Shown here: piece after piece, positions 49,673 through 57,953 of the stretch
Layout of the letters: each line of letters begins with the position of its first letter
How positions within the stretch are numbered: position 1 is the first letter of the stretch
DNA from: Bacteroidales bacterium
Lineage (GTDB): Bacteria > Bacteroidota > Bacteroidia > Bacteroidales > UBA932
DNA: 64,000 nucleotides
Direction of reading: 5' to 3'
Assembly: GCA_024401695.1 (NCBI GenBank)
Contig: JAKSKN010000001.1
Coordinates: 248,001 to 312,000, forward strand
Made by a program: the position numbers and the translations under genes
Notes under the pieces: model-generated
Database searches by the model: none
What the model was told of the DNA's origin: nothing
The model's input: only the letters and a program-made list of their open reading frames with translations

Positions 49673-51993
49673 AGGAGTGCCCTGTTTGCTTTCCAACTCT
49701 TCGCCTTTGAGACCTTGAAGTCCGCTGTGCCACGTATATCATCGACAGAAGCGCCTATGAGGACCTTGTACGTACCGGCTGCAGTCTGCCACTCCGAAGC
49801 CTCCTCATTGAAAGAAGCCAGTTCGTATGCCGTGACCTTCATCGTGAGGGTCTGGCTCTCACCCGGCTGCAGCTCGCGTGTCTTGGCGAATGCCTTGAGC
49901 TCGCGCGCAGGCTTCACAAGACCGCCGGCAGGAGCTGCGACATATGCCTGGACGGCTTCCTTGCCAGCCACCTTTCCGGTGTTCCTGACGGTGACGGTGA
50001 TTGTCACACTGCCGTCTGAAGCGAGTTTGGCGGAAGGCTTGCCATATTCGAAATCGGTATAGCTGAGACCGTATCCGAAAGGATATGAGACAGCCACATT
50101 GTTGGTGGTGAAATATCTGTAGCCCACGTTCAGGCCTTCGGCATAGTCGGTGTAGTCGTAATCCTTGAGCGGAGCAGGCTTCTGTGCAGGTCCGAAGAAG
50201 CCGCGGCCCCTCTGAGGTTGAGGCTTGTAGTATGGGAAGTTGTGCGATGAAGGGATGTCAAGATAGTTCACAGGGAAGGTCATCGCCAGTTTTCCGGAAG
50301 GATTGTACTTGCCCGTAAGCACGTCGGCGACACTGTTTCCAACCTCCTGCCCCGGAGTCCAGGCAAGAAGGATGGCATCAGGAAGGTGCTTCCAGGATGC
50401 GGTCTCGACAACGCCTCCGACATTCAGGACGACAACCACCTTCTTGCCTTCCTTATGGTATGCGTTGCAGACGTTGGTGATGAGTTCGCGTTCCGCCGCG
50501 GTGAGGTCGAAATCGTTCTCGAGGGTACGGTCGTCGCCTTCACCGGCATTGCGGCCGATGACGACGATCGCGGCATCGTTGCGTGCGACTGAATTGTTGA
50601 TCACGACAGGGCGGACCGACATTTCAGGCATTACTCCGTCGCCAAGCGACAGTTCCCCGCCGAGAGGCTGACCGGGAAGGAAGCGGGCATTGACGTCCTC
50701 GGCATTCTGGTAATCGCGGTATGCCTTGTAGAGCAGGGCGATCCTCTCGTCAAGCTTGAAGCCGGCTGCGGCAAGGCCCTCGCTGATATGCCGGATGTAT
50801 GGCTTGTTCACATTGCCGGATCCGGTGCCGCCGGCAATGGACTTGTACGCATTGAGGCCGAACAGCGCAACGTTCCCGGTTGTGCTGAAAGGAAGGGTCC
50901 CGTCGTTCTCGAGGAGGACCATACCATCGGCGGCCGCCTTGCGCACAAGTGCGGCGTGGGCCTCGAGGTCGGGTGCATCGGAATACCTGTATCCGGCAAA
51001 GCGCGGCGTACGTACTATGAACTGAAGAATCTTCTTCACGTTCCTGTCGAGGTCGGCGGCATCCAGTGTACCGTCCTTTACGGCAGCGATGATGCGCTGG
51101 GTCTCGACCGGTGCGCCCGGTTCCATCAGGTCATTGCCAGCCTGGACCGCCTTTACGGTACCGTCCTTGGTGCCCCAGTCGGTCATCACCATTCCCTTGA
51201 ATCCCCACTCGTCGCGGAGGATGGTGGTGAGAAGGTCGTGGCTCTGCTGGGTGAAGCTGCCGTTGACCTTGTTGTATGAAGACATCACCGTCCAGGGGTC
51301 ACCCTCGCGCACGGCGATCTCGAAGTTCTTGAGATAAAGCTCGCGTATTGCGCGGACGCCGATGCGGGCGTCATTCTCCATCCTGTTGATTTCCTGGTTG
51401 TTGAAGGCGAAATGCTTTACTGACACACCCACGCCCTGGCTCTGGACACCGCGCACGTATGCAGCCGAAATCTTTCCGCTGAGGAACGGGTCCTCGGAGA
51501 AGTACTCGAAGTTACGGCCGCAGAGAGGGTTGCGGTGAAGGTTCATACCGGGAGCGAGAAGCACGTCGGCGCCATATTCAAGCACTTCGTTACCCATTGC
51601 GGAAAGAAGTTCCTCGACCATAGGCGCATCAAAGGTGCAGGCCAGCACGGTTCCTACAGGGAAACCGGTACAGTAGAATGTCTTGTCAGTCCCAGGACGT
51701 TTCGGATCGATGCGGAGCCCCGCAGGACCGTCGGAAAGGACTGTCTGGGGGATGCCGAGACGAGGTATGGCCTGGGTGGTGCCGGCAGCTCCGGGCACGA
51801 GCACGCGTGAAGCTGCGGTCATCGAACCGGCATTCATACTGCCCCATCCCGAGCCGACCACAAGGGTGGCCTTCTCCTCGAGGGTCATAGCGGCTATGAC
51901 CTCATCAATATTATCTTTCGTCAACTTAGGCTGAGCCGCAACACTGGCAGCCGCAAGTGCACCGAATGCAATCATTGCAATAAGTTTTTTCAT
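49660..51993 (-). CDS. GH3 beta-glucosidase, secreted
   Basis: A 777-aa family 3 hydrolase with a cleavable Sec signal (cleavage near VAA-QP) and no lipobox, hence probably periplasmic. The N-terminal barrel shows RVLVPGAAGTT, KHFAFNNQEINR and the nucleophile Asp in GMVMTDWGT. A second domain, containing GGTGSGNVN, and a C-terminal fibronectin III-like domain (VRNTGKVAGKEAVQAYV) follow. It lies 24 bp after the GH2 gene and overlaps the lipoprotein GH3. The substrate (glucan, xyloglucan, xylan) cannot be chosen from sequence. Confidence 0.92.
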   Translation of the reverse strand: MKKLIAMIAFGALAAASVAAQPKLTKDNIDEVIAAMTLEEKATLVVGSGWGSMNAGSMTAASRVLVPGAAGTTQAIPRLGIPQTVLSDGPAGLRIDPKRPGTDKTFYCTGFPVGTVLACTFDAPMVEELLSAMGNEVLEYGADVLLAPGMNLHRNPLCGRNFEYFSEDPFLSGKISAAYVRGVQSQGVGVSVKHFAFNNQEINRMENDARIGVRAIRELYLKNFEIAVREGDPWTVMSSYNKVNGSFTQQSHDLLTTILRDEWGFKGMVMTDWGTKDGTVKAVQAGNDLMEPGAPVETQRIIAAVKDGTLDAADLDRNVKKILQFIVRTPRFAGYRYSDAPDLEAHAALVRKAAADGMVLLENDGTLPFSTTGNVALFGLNAYKSIAGGTGSGNVNKPYIRHISEGLAAAGFKLDERIALLYKAYRDYQNAEDVNARFLPGQPLGGELSLGDGVMPEMSVRPVVINNSVARNDAAIVVIGRNAGEGDDRTLENDFDLTAAERELITNVCNAYHKEGKKVVVVLNVGGVVETASWKHLPDAILLAWTPGQEVGNSVADVLTGKYNPSGKLAMTFPVNYLDIPSSHNFPYYKPQPQRGRGFFGPAQKPAPLKDYDYTDYAEGLNVGYRYFTTNNVAVSYPFGYGLSYTDFEYGKPSAKLASDGSVTITVTVRNTGKVAGKEAVQAYVAAPAGGLVKPARELKAFAKTRELQPGESQTLTMKVTAYELASFNEEASEWQTAAGTYKVLIGASVDDIRGTADFKVSKAKSWKANRALLCEK

Positions 51994-52017
51994 ATTGGTA
52001 TTGTGTTGTGTGTGTGT

Positions 52018-55011
52018 TTATCGGAGAGCTTCAATCACAAAACTGAATTCATATTCGCCAGGGTTGATGCGATACTGAGGCAGAGGAACCGAACCCCAGG
52101 AATTGGCGCCGCCGACACCCATCTGCATCAGGTCGAGGTTGACGTGCGTGAGGCCGTCCGGACGGAGTTCTACTGAATGGCGCTGGTCACCGCCACGGTT
52201 GCGGCCGCCGCCTGTGATCGACATATCGATAGCCTTGCGGCCGAACGGAAGCACGGTAGCTTCGAACGGCTTGCCGGTGCAGACGATCCTGATACCCTGC
52301 TCGACGTCGTTGATCACTGATATATGCCTGATGCCGGTGTGGTTTCCGGACTCCTGCGGACGCGCATAACCATAGTGGTACTGGTCGGCGACTTTCTGTA
52401 TGTACCTGCCGACCTCCGAAGCCGACTGACGGTCGGAATAGTTCTCGAAAGGACCTTCTCCGTAGAAATCTATCCTGTCGAACTGACCCGGGACGGCGAA
52501 CTCGACACCCACCCTGAAAAGGCCCGGAGCATCGCTGCGGACGTCATAAAGCCTTTCGGTAACCTTGATGGAGCCGTTTTCGGCCATTTCGTATTTCATA
52601 CTGACCTTCCCGAGATCGGAAACCTTGTAGATGACCTCCATCACATTGCCGTCACGCTTCATCGACTCCACCGTGAATTCAGGATAGAGCCAGGCCTTCA
52701 TACGCATCTGGAGCCAGGCGCCAAGGTCATTTTCCGTGACACAGCGGCCGAAGCAAGGCATCAGAGACTCTGACAGAAGTTCCCTGCCTGCTGCCTTGAA
52801 CGAGCAGAGCGCACCCGTCTCCGGATCAAAGTCCATTGAATAACCGATCCCGTTCCAGTTGTCAGCGCCGGTATAAACCCGATAGAAGGCCTCACAATCA
52901 TCCTTGATCACAAGCTGCTGATGAGCGGCCACGTGGCCTGCCGGCAGAAGATTCTCTGCAGCCTTGAGCCTGTATTCGACATTAAGGAAGAGGTCCGTGC
53001 GGATGCCGGAGGAAGTATCGGCGGCGAGACTGCCATATCCCAGGTCAACTTTCGCAGTCTGCTGAGGCTGGACGTCAAGATTGCTGACAGTCCCCGCTCT
53101 CAGCACGTCGCCGTCGGAAGAAAGGGTCCAATGGAGTTCGTAGCCGCTCAGGTCCTTGAAGAAATTCTCGTTGTACACGTGCACGACACCTTCCAGGAGT
53201 TCCTCCGGAGTCGCCGACGTCCAGATGCTCTGGTATTCCTTCTGGACCTCGTAAGCGTGCGGATGCCAGCTGCGGTCGGCAGCTATGATGCCGTTGCAGT
53301 TGAAAGAGTTGTCGGTCGGGTCATATTCGTTGAAGTCGCCGCCGAAAGCATACATATAGCCGTTGAACGACTTGTCCGAAGGCCAGCGGACAGCCTGGTC
53401 CACGAAATCCCAGATGAATCCGCCCTGAAGCTGAGGATACTTGCGGTAAAGGTCCCAATACTCCTTGAAACCACCCATCGAGTTGCCCATGGCGTGGGAG
53501 TACTCACACTGGATGAGAGGCTTTTCGCGCTTCTCGGATGCATATCTTTCGACATCCGGCACCTCCATATACATCGGACAATAGATATCGGTGTTGTATT
53601 CCGACGAGAAATCATAGTGCAGCGCCCGCTCATACTGGACCGGACGGGATGAATCGTATGCCTTGAGCCAGTCGTATGCCTTATAGAAGCCTATGCCGTT
53701 GCCGGCCTCGTTGCCGAGGCTCCAAAGCACGACGGACGGATGGTTGAAGTCGCGCTGCGCCATACGGCTCACACGCTCGACGTGGGTCTGCACGTAGTCC
53801 TCCCTCTTTGCAAGGGACTCAGGGCCGTAACCCATTCCGTGCGATTCGTTGTCGGCCTCATCGACCACGTAAATGCCGAACACATCACACAGGTCATACC
53901 ACACCGGATCGTTCGGATAGTGGCTTGTACGGACTGCGTTGATATTGAGGCGCTTCATAATCTCTATATCCTGAAGCATCTCCCGGGCGCTCACGTAATA
54001 TCCGCCCTTCGCGGACATCTCGTGGCGGTCGGCGCCCTTGATGAGCACGGCCTTGCCATTTACGAGGAACTGCCCGTTCTCGATGCGCACGTCGCGGAAT
54101 CCGAAATTGACATAATTGGTCTGGGTGACACCCTTGCTGTCAGAGACCACGACCTTGAGGCCATACAGGGACGGCTGTTCGGCAGACCAGAGCTTCACGT
54201 TCTCGAGCGTACCCTCAAGCGGGGTCTCGATCTCCTTCATATCAGGTCCGCTGATGTAGAATTTCGCCTTGGCGCCCTTGGTGAGCCTGGCATCGATCTT
54301 ATATCTGCCGTCCATCCCGGCGCTTACGTGGATGTCTTCCAGACGCGCCTTCGGCAGCGCCAGAAGATAGGTTTCGCGGGCGAATCCCGTATAATCCCAG
54401 AAGTCCTGGTCCTCCATATAAGTGCCGTCGCACCAGCGGAAGACTTCGAAAGCGAAAAGGTTCTCCTCGCCGAATTTCACATATCTTGTTATGTCGAAAC
54501 GCGCCTCGAGCTTGCTGTCCTCGCTGTAGCCGACTTCCTTGCCGTTGATCCAGATGCGCACATTGGAAGTGACGGACCCTATCACGAGGTGAAGGTCGCG
54601 GCCTTTCCACTCAGCCGGGATGACCCAGCTCCTGCGGTACTGCCCCACATAGTTGTGCTCTTCCGGGACGAAAGGCGGATTATTCTTGTAATGGCCCGTC
54701 CACGGATAGTCGACGTTGGCATAAAGAGGGTCGCCGTAGCCGTTGAGTTCCCAGAGGCCCGGGATAGGCATCACGCCCCAGTCGGAATCGTCCACACCGG
54801 TCTTGAAGAAATCGAGGGAGCGCACGGACGGGCTGTCATAACGCTTGAACGCCCATTCCCCGTGGAGGTACATCACAGGGCTGTCCGTAGTGAAACTTGC
54901 CGCCATAGGCAGGCGGTTGCGCTGATTTACGGCAGGGTTCTGCCAGTCCTCGACTGCTGCGCTGAGAGTCAGCGGGATGAGAACGAAAAGTAAAGAGAAT
55001 ATCTTCTTCAT
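52018..55011 (-). CDS. GH2 beta-galactosidase
   Basis: A 997-aa family 2 hydrolase of LacZ architecture with a Sec signal peptide (MKKIFSLLFVLIPLTLSAA). The jelly-roll domain has GSVTSNVRIWINGKEVGYSEDSK, and the barrel has the acid/base Glu in WSLGNEAGNG and the nucleophile Glu in CEYSHAMGNS. The C-terminal Bgal small-chain domain (GIGYSMDFDPETG, YGEGPFENYSDR) is complete. Export to the periplasm distinguishes it from cytosolic LacZ. It sits 12 bp after corA and 24 bp before the first GH3, suggesting joint breakdown of a galactose-decorated beta-glucan or xyloglucan-like glycan, which is inference. Confidence 0.93.
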   Translation of the reverse strand: MKKIFSLLFVLIPLTLSAAVEDWQNPAVNQRNRLPMAASFTTDSPVMYLHGEWAFKRYDSPSVRSLDFFKTGVDDSDWGVMPIPGLWELNGYGDPLYANVDYPWTGHYKNNPPFVPEEHNYVGQYRRSWVIPAEWKGRDLHLVIGSVTSNVRIWINGKEVGYSEDSKLEARFDITRYVKFGEENLFAFEVFRWCDGTYMEDQDFWDYTGFARETYLLALPKARLEDIHVSAGMDGRYKIDARLTKGAKAKFYISGPDMKEIETPLEGTLENVKLWSAEQPSLYGLKVVVSDSKGVTQTNYVNFGFRDVRIENGQFLVNGKAVLIKGADRHEMSAKGGYYVSAREMLQDIEIMKRLNINAVRTSHYPNDPVWYDLCDVFGIYVVDEADNESHGMGYGPESLAKREDYVQTHVERVSRMAQRDFNHPSVVLWSLGNEAGNGIGFYKAYDWLKAYDSSRPVQYERALHYDFSSEYNTDIYCPMYMEVPDVERYASEKREKPLIQCEYSHAMGNSMGGFKEYWDLYRKYPQLQGGFIWDFVDQAVRWPSDKSFNGYMYAFGGDFNEYDPTDNSFNCNGIIAADRSWHPHAYEVQKEYQSIWTSATPEELLEGVVHVYNENFFKDLSGYELHWTLSSDGDVLRAGTVSNLDVQPQQTAKVDLGYGSLAADTSSGIRTDLFLNVEYRLKAAENLLPAGHVAAHQQLVIKDDCEAFYRVYTGADNWNGIGYSMDFDPETGALCSFKAAGRELLSESLMPCFGRCVTENDLGAWLQMRMKAWLYPEFTVESMKRDGNVMEVIYKVSDLGKVSMKYEMAENGSIKVTERLYDVRSDAPGLFRVGVEFAVPGQFDRIDFYGEGPFENYSDRQSASEVGRYIQKVADQYHYGYARPQESGNHTGIRHISVINDVEQGIRIVCTGKPFEATVLPFGRKAIDMSITGGGRNRGGDQRHSVELRPDGLTHVNLDLMQMGVGGANSWGSVPLPQYRINPGEYEFSFVIEALR

Positions 55012-55023
55012 CGGTTATTTTGG

Positions 55024-55977
55024 TTATAGCATCTTTTTACGCTTAAAGATAAACCAAATACCGATAACAAGCAACAACATAAGGGTAATAATTGCAAGCC
55101 AGGCCCACCATTGCTCCGCGAACGGAAGTTTGACATTCATCCCATAGAAGCTGGCGACAAGGGTTGCAGGCATAAGGAGCAGGGAGACGAAGGTGAAAAT
55201 CTTCATTATCCTGTTCTGGTCGAGATTGATGATACCGACAACGGTATCCTGCAGATATTCAAGCCTTTCAAAGGCGAAGTTGGTATGATTGATCAACGAT
55301 GCGATATCCTGGAGGATGATTGTCAGGTCGTCTCTGATCCCAGCCTCCTTCGGGCAACGCTTGCTCTTGAGGATGTTGGAGATGAGACGCTGCTTGTCCA
55401 CGACATTCTCGCGGACGAACATCGCATTTTCCTGAAGCTGGTTGATGTCAAGGAGAAATTCCTCGTTGATGTCCTCGTTCTGGTTGATGCGCTTGCTGAA
55501 CTGGGATACATCCTTTGAGATGAGCTCGACGATATCGGCGTCCAGATCGACGCGGCGGTCCATTATCTCCACGAAGATCGAGAAACCGTCCGGGAATTGC
55601 TCGGGCAGGGCCTGCAATTTGAGCATTATGGTGTCGAGCGAGCGCAGCGGCACCTCACGTATGGTCGTAAGTGTATTGCCGACGAGGATGAAGGATACCG
55701 GATCCATAAGCATCTCGTCATCGGCCGGGGAGAGGAAGTTGGTGTTGGCGAAAATAGCATTGCCCTCCTCGTAGAAACGGGAGGAACTTTCAATCTCTTC
55801 GGCTTCCGCCCTGCTTTGGATCTCTGTGCCCAGATACGCTTCGACCGCCCTCTTCTGTTCTCCTGTCGGGTCCAACAGGTCTATCCAGAGGACGTTTTCT
55901 TTGCTGATAGTAGCAAACTCCGTTTCGGACTGGCTGAACTTTATCTCAGCACCAAGTCTGTAGAAAAATTTGATCAT
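55024..55977 (-). CDS. corA: CorA-family divalent metal transporter
   Basis: Mg/Co channel of the inner membrane (317 aa). A large N-terminal cytosolic funnel domain and a long helix precede two C-terminal membrane segments. The signature YGMN is present in SFYGMNVKLPF, between helix 1 (IFTFVSLLLMPATLVAS) and helix 2 (WWAWLAIITLMLLLVIGIWFI). The tail KRKKML is basic. A good Shine-Dalgarno (AGGAAGGA) precedes the ATG at 55977. It heads the collinear run with the glycoside hydrolases, glucosaminidase and rel; no functional link is obvious. Confidence 0.94.
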   Translation of the reverse strand: MIKFFYRLGAEIKFSQSETEFATISKENVLWIDLLDPTGEQKRAVEAYLGTEIQSRAEAEEIESSSRFYEEGNAIFANTNFLSPADDEMLMDPVSFILVGNTLTTIREVPLRSLDTIMLKLQALPEQFPDGFSIFVEIMDRRVDLDADIVELISKDVSQFSKRINQNEDINEEFLLDINQLQENAMFVRENVVDKQRLISNILKSKRCPKEAGIRDDLTIILQDIASLINHTNFAFERLEYLQDTVVGIINLDQNRIMKIFTFVSLLLMPATLVASFYGMNVKLPFAEQWWAWLAIITLMLLLVIGIWFIFKRKKML

Positions 55978-56089
55978 ATTCCTTCCTGGGTTGTTCCCGG
56001 CACACAGTCGGAAGGGGTTAAACTTACGGGATAGCCGACATCACGGAGAAGCCGGCGCGCAAAGATAGAAATAAAATTTCTAAAATTGC

Positions 56090-56097
56090 TATATTTG
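56090..56097 (+). promoter_or_regulatory. -7 box directly before recR
   Basis: TATATTTG is a perfect TAnnTTTG box ending only 7 bp before the recR ATG at 56105. No TTG is present 19-21 bp upstream. If used, the mRNA would be leaderless or nearly so. Confidence 0.45.
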
Positions 56098-56104
56098 CAC
56101 CTCA

Positions 56105-56725
56105 ATGTTGCCTTACGAGAAATATCCTTCCCAGATACTGCAGGATGCTGTCGAAGCTATAAGCTCCCTTCCGGGCGTAGGCTCAAGGAGCGCCCTGCGG
56201 CTTGCACTGCATCTCCTGAGGCAGCCTTCCGAAAATATCCACCACTTCGCCTCTGCAATCGACCGCCTGGCAGACGACGTCCGCTACTGCAGGACCTGCC
56301 GGATGATCGCCGACACCGAAGAATGCGCAATCTGCGCCGACACCTCACGCGACCATTCGACGATATGCGTTGTCGAAAGCGTCCGCGACGTGATGAGCAT
56401 CGAGGCCACCGGCCAGTACCGCGGCGTCTACCACGTGCTCGGCGGCATCATCTCCCCTATCAGCGGAGTCGGTCCGTCAGACCTTTCGATCAAGGAACTC
56501 GTCGAACGCGTACGCGGCCTCGCCGGCAGCGGGGAAGTAATCCTGGCATTGTCGGGAGACGTCGAAGGCGAGACCACCTCCTTCTACATCTACAGGCAGA
56601 TCGAGGGCCTCGGAGTGAAGGTTTCCACACTTGCGCGCGGACTCGGGTTCGGCGACGACCTCGAGTACGCCGACTCACTCACCCTGGGCCGTTCAATCAT
56701 CGGACGGCAGCCTTTCAAAATGTAA
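56105..56725 (+). CDS. recR: Recombination mediator protein RecR
   Basis: Works with RecO/RecF to load RecA on gapped DNA. The 206-aa protein has the N-terminal helix-hairpin-helix region LPGVGSRSALRLALHLL, a four-cysteine zinc site (CRTCRMIADTEECAIC), and a Toprim domain (ICVVESVRDVMSIEATG). GEVILALSGDVEGETTSFYI and RGLGFGDDLEYADSLTL are family hallmarks. It begins a collinear set recR-mntP-pnuC with small gaps of 7 and 1 bp. Confidence 0.96.
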   Translation: MLPYEKYPSQILQDAVEAISSLPGVGSRSALRLALHLLRQPSENIHHFASAIDRLADDVRYCRTCRMIADTEECAICADTSRDHSTICVVESVRDVMSIEATGQYRGVYHVLGGIISPISGVGPSDLSIKELVERVRGLAGSGEVILALSGDVEGETTSFYIYRQIEGLGVKVSTLARGLGFGDDLEYADSLTLGRSIIGRQPFKM

Positions 56726-56732
56726 TCTCGCA

Positions 56733-57281
56733 ATGGGAATCATCGAATCCATACTGATCGCCGTTTCGCTCTGCGCCGACTGCTTTGCCGTCAGCCTCTG
56801 TTCAAGCGTGACGATACGGGAGATCAACGCCGGCAAGGTACTTCGCGTGGCGATGGCATTCGCCGTCATCCAGAGCGGGCTGCTGCTTGCCGGGTGGCTG
56901 TTCGGCAACCTGTTCGTCGGGCTGATCGAGCGCATCTCCCACATCATAGGCTTCCTCCTGCTGCTCTACGTGGGCGGCTCAATACTCATCGAAGGCATCC
57001 GCAACACACAGGAAGCCAAAGATCTGAACGGGCTCAAGAATGTCATCATCGGAGGCGTGGCGACCAGCATAGACGCGCTCGCGGTAGGCGTGGCGCAGTC
57101 GATGGCCGGACAGGACTGGCCGGGATTCGCGCCCCTTCTCATATCCGTCTTCGCGGTGACCGCAATCAGCGTCATCTGCGGGATCCGGGGCGGCAGGAAA
57201 CTGGGGGCACGTTTCGGGCGCCGTGCCGAGGTTGCCGGCGGACTGATCCTGATAGGGATCGGAGTATCGCTGCTTTTCTGA
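56733..57281 (+). CDS. mntP: Manganese efflux pump MntP
   Basis: Small inner-membrane exporter (182 aa) with about six hydrophobic helices arranged as two repeats. The metal-handling motifs are ISLCADCFAVSL-like (here VSLCADCFAVSLCSS) in helix 1 and GGVATSIDALAVGVA in helix 4. Both match the paired DxxA patterns of the family. The ATG at 56733 is chosen because the extended frame to 56631 only re-reads recR in another frame. It follows recR by 7 bp. Confidence 0.9.
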   Translation: MGIIESILIAVSLCADCFAVSLCSSVTIREINAGKVLRVAMAFAVIQSGLLLAGWLFGNLFVGLIERISHIIGFLLLLYVGGSILIEGIRNTQEAKDLNGLKNVIIGGVATSIDALAVGVAQSMAGQDWPGFAPLLISVFAVTAISVICGIRGGRKLGARFGRRAEVAGGLILIGIGVSLLF

Positions 57282-57282
57282 C

Positions 57283-57849
57283 ATGATCCATTTCCTCGAA
57301 ATATTCAGCCTGGTCACGGGACTTGTCTATGTCTGGCTGCAGGTCAGGCAGAGCAACTGGATGTGGCCTGTCGACATCCTCAGCTGCGTTGCCGCAACCA
57401 TCGTGTTCATCGACGACAGTCTCTGGGCCAATGCCGGACTGAACATCTACTATTGCCTGATGGCCATATGGGGGGCATACTCCTGGATCCGGGACTCAAA
57501 GAAAGTTTCAGGAGGCGAGCTGCACCTGAAAAAGCTCACGAAAGGCGTTTTTCTGGCAAGTTTCGGCATAGGGCTCATCGGAGGCGCCGGCCTGATAATG
57601 GTCCTTCATCTCGTCGGAGACCCGGCACCCTATATGGACGGTCTGATAGGCATCCTCGGTGTGCTCGGAACCTGGTGGCTGGCGCAGTCCTATCTTGAAA
57701 ACTGGCTTCTGTGGCTGGCCGCCGACACCCTCGGGGTCGTGCTCTGCCTGACAGAGGGCCTGTACTGGATGTCCGCGCTGTACCTCATCTACGTCGCCGC
57801 CGCTGTCTGGGGCTGGACCAACTGGCGGAAAAACGGGGTAATCATTTGA
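57283..57849 (+). CDS. pnuC: Nicotinamide riboside transporter PnuC-like protein
   Basis: A 188-aa membrane protein with about seven helices. The patterns VTGLVYVWLQVRQSNWMWPVDI and LNIYYCLMAIWGAYSW, and the C-terminal LLWLAADTLGVVLCLTEGLY, are typical of PnuC, which imports an NAD precursor (usually nicotinamide riboside). Its stop overlaps the -33 element of the rpsA promoter. The presence of nadD further on does not establish a link, since nadD serves the de novo branch. Confidence 0.9.
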   Translation: MIHFLEIFSLVTGLVYVWLQVRQSNWMWPVDILSCVAATIVFIDDSLWANAGLNIYYCLMAIWGAYSWIRDSKKVSGGELHLKKLTKGVFLASFGIGLIGGAGLIMVLHLVGDPAPYMDGLIGILGVLGTWWLAQSYLENWLLWLAADTLGVVLCLTEGLYWMSALYLIYVAAAVWGWTNWRKNGVII

Positions 57850-57875
57850 AAATCAAAAAATATTGTCTACCTTTG
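57845..57875 (+). promoter_or_regulatory. Promoter of rpsA
   Basis: TTTG (57845-57848), exactly 19 bp, then TACCTTTG (57868-57875): a consensus Bacteroidetes promoter. It overlaps the pnuC stop codon and leaves a leader of about 70 nt, T-rich near its end, before the ATG at 57954. Confidence 0.75.
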
Positions 57876-57953
57876 CCAGCCTTTTCGTCGGGCGCACGCC
57901 CGCGAGGCTCAATACATAAAGTTTAACTACTAGTTTGTTTTTTATTCAACAAA

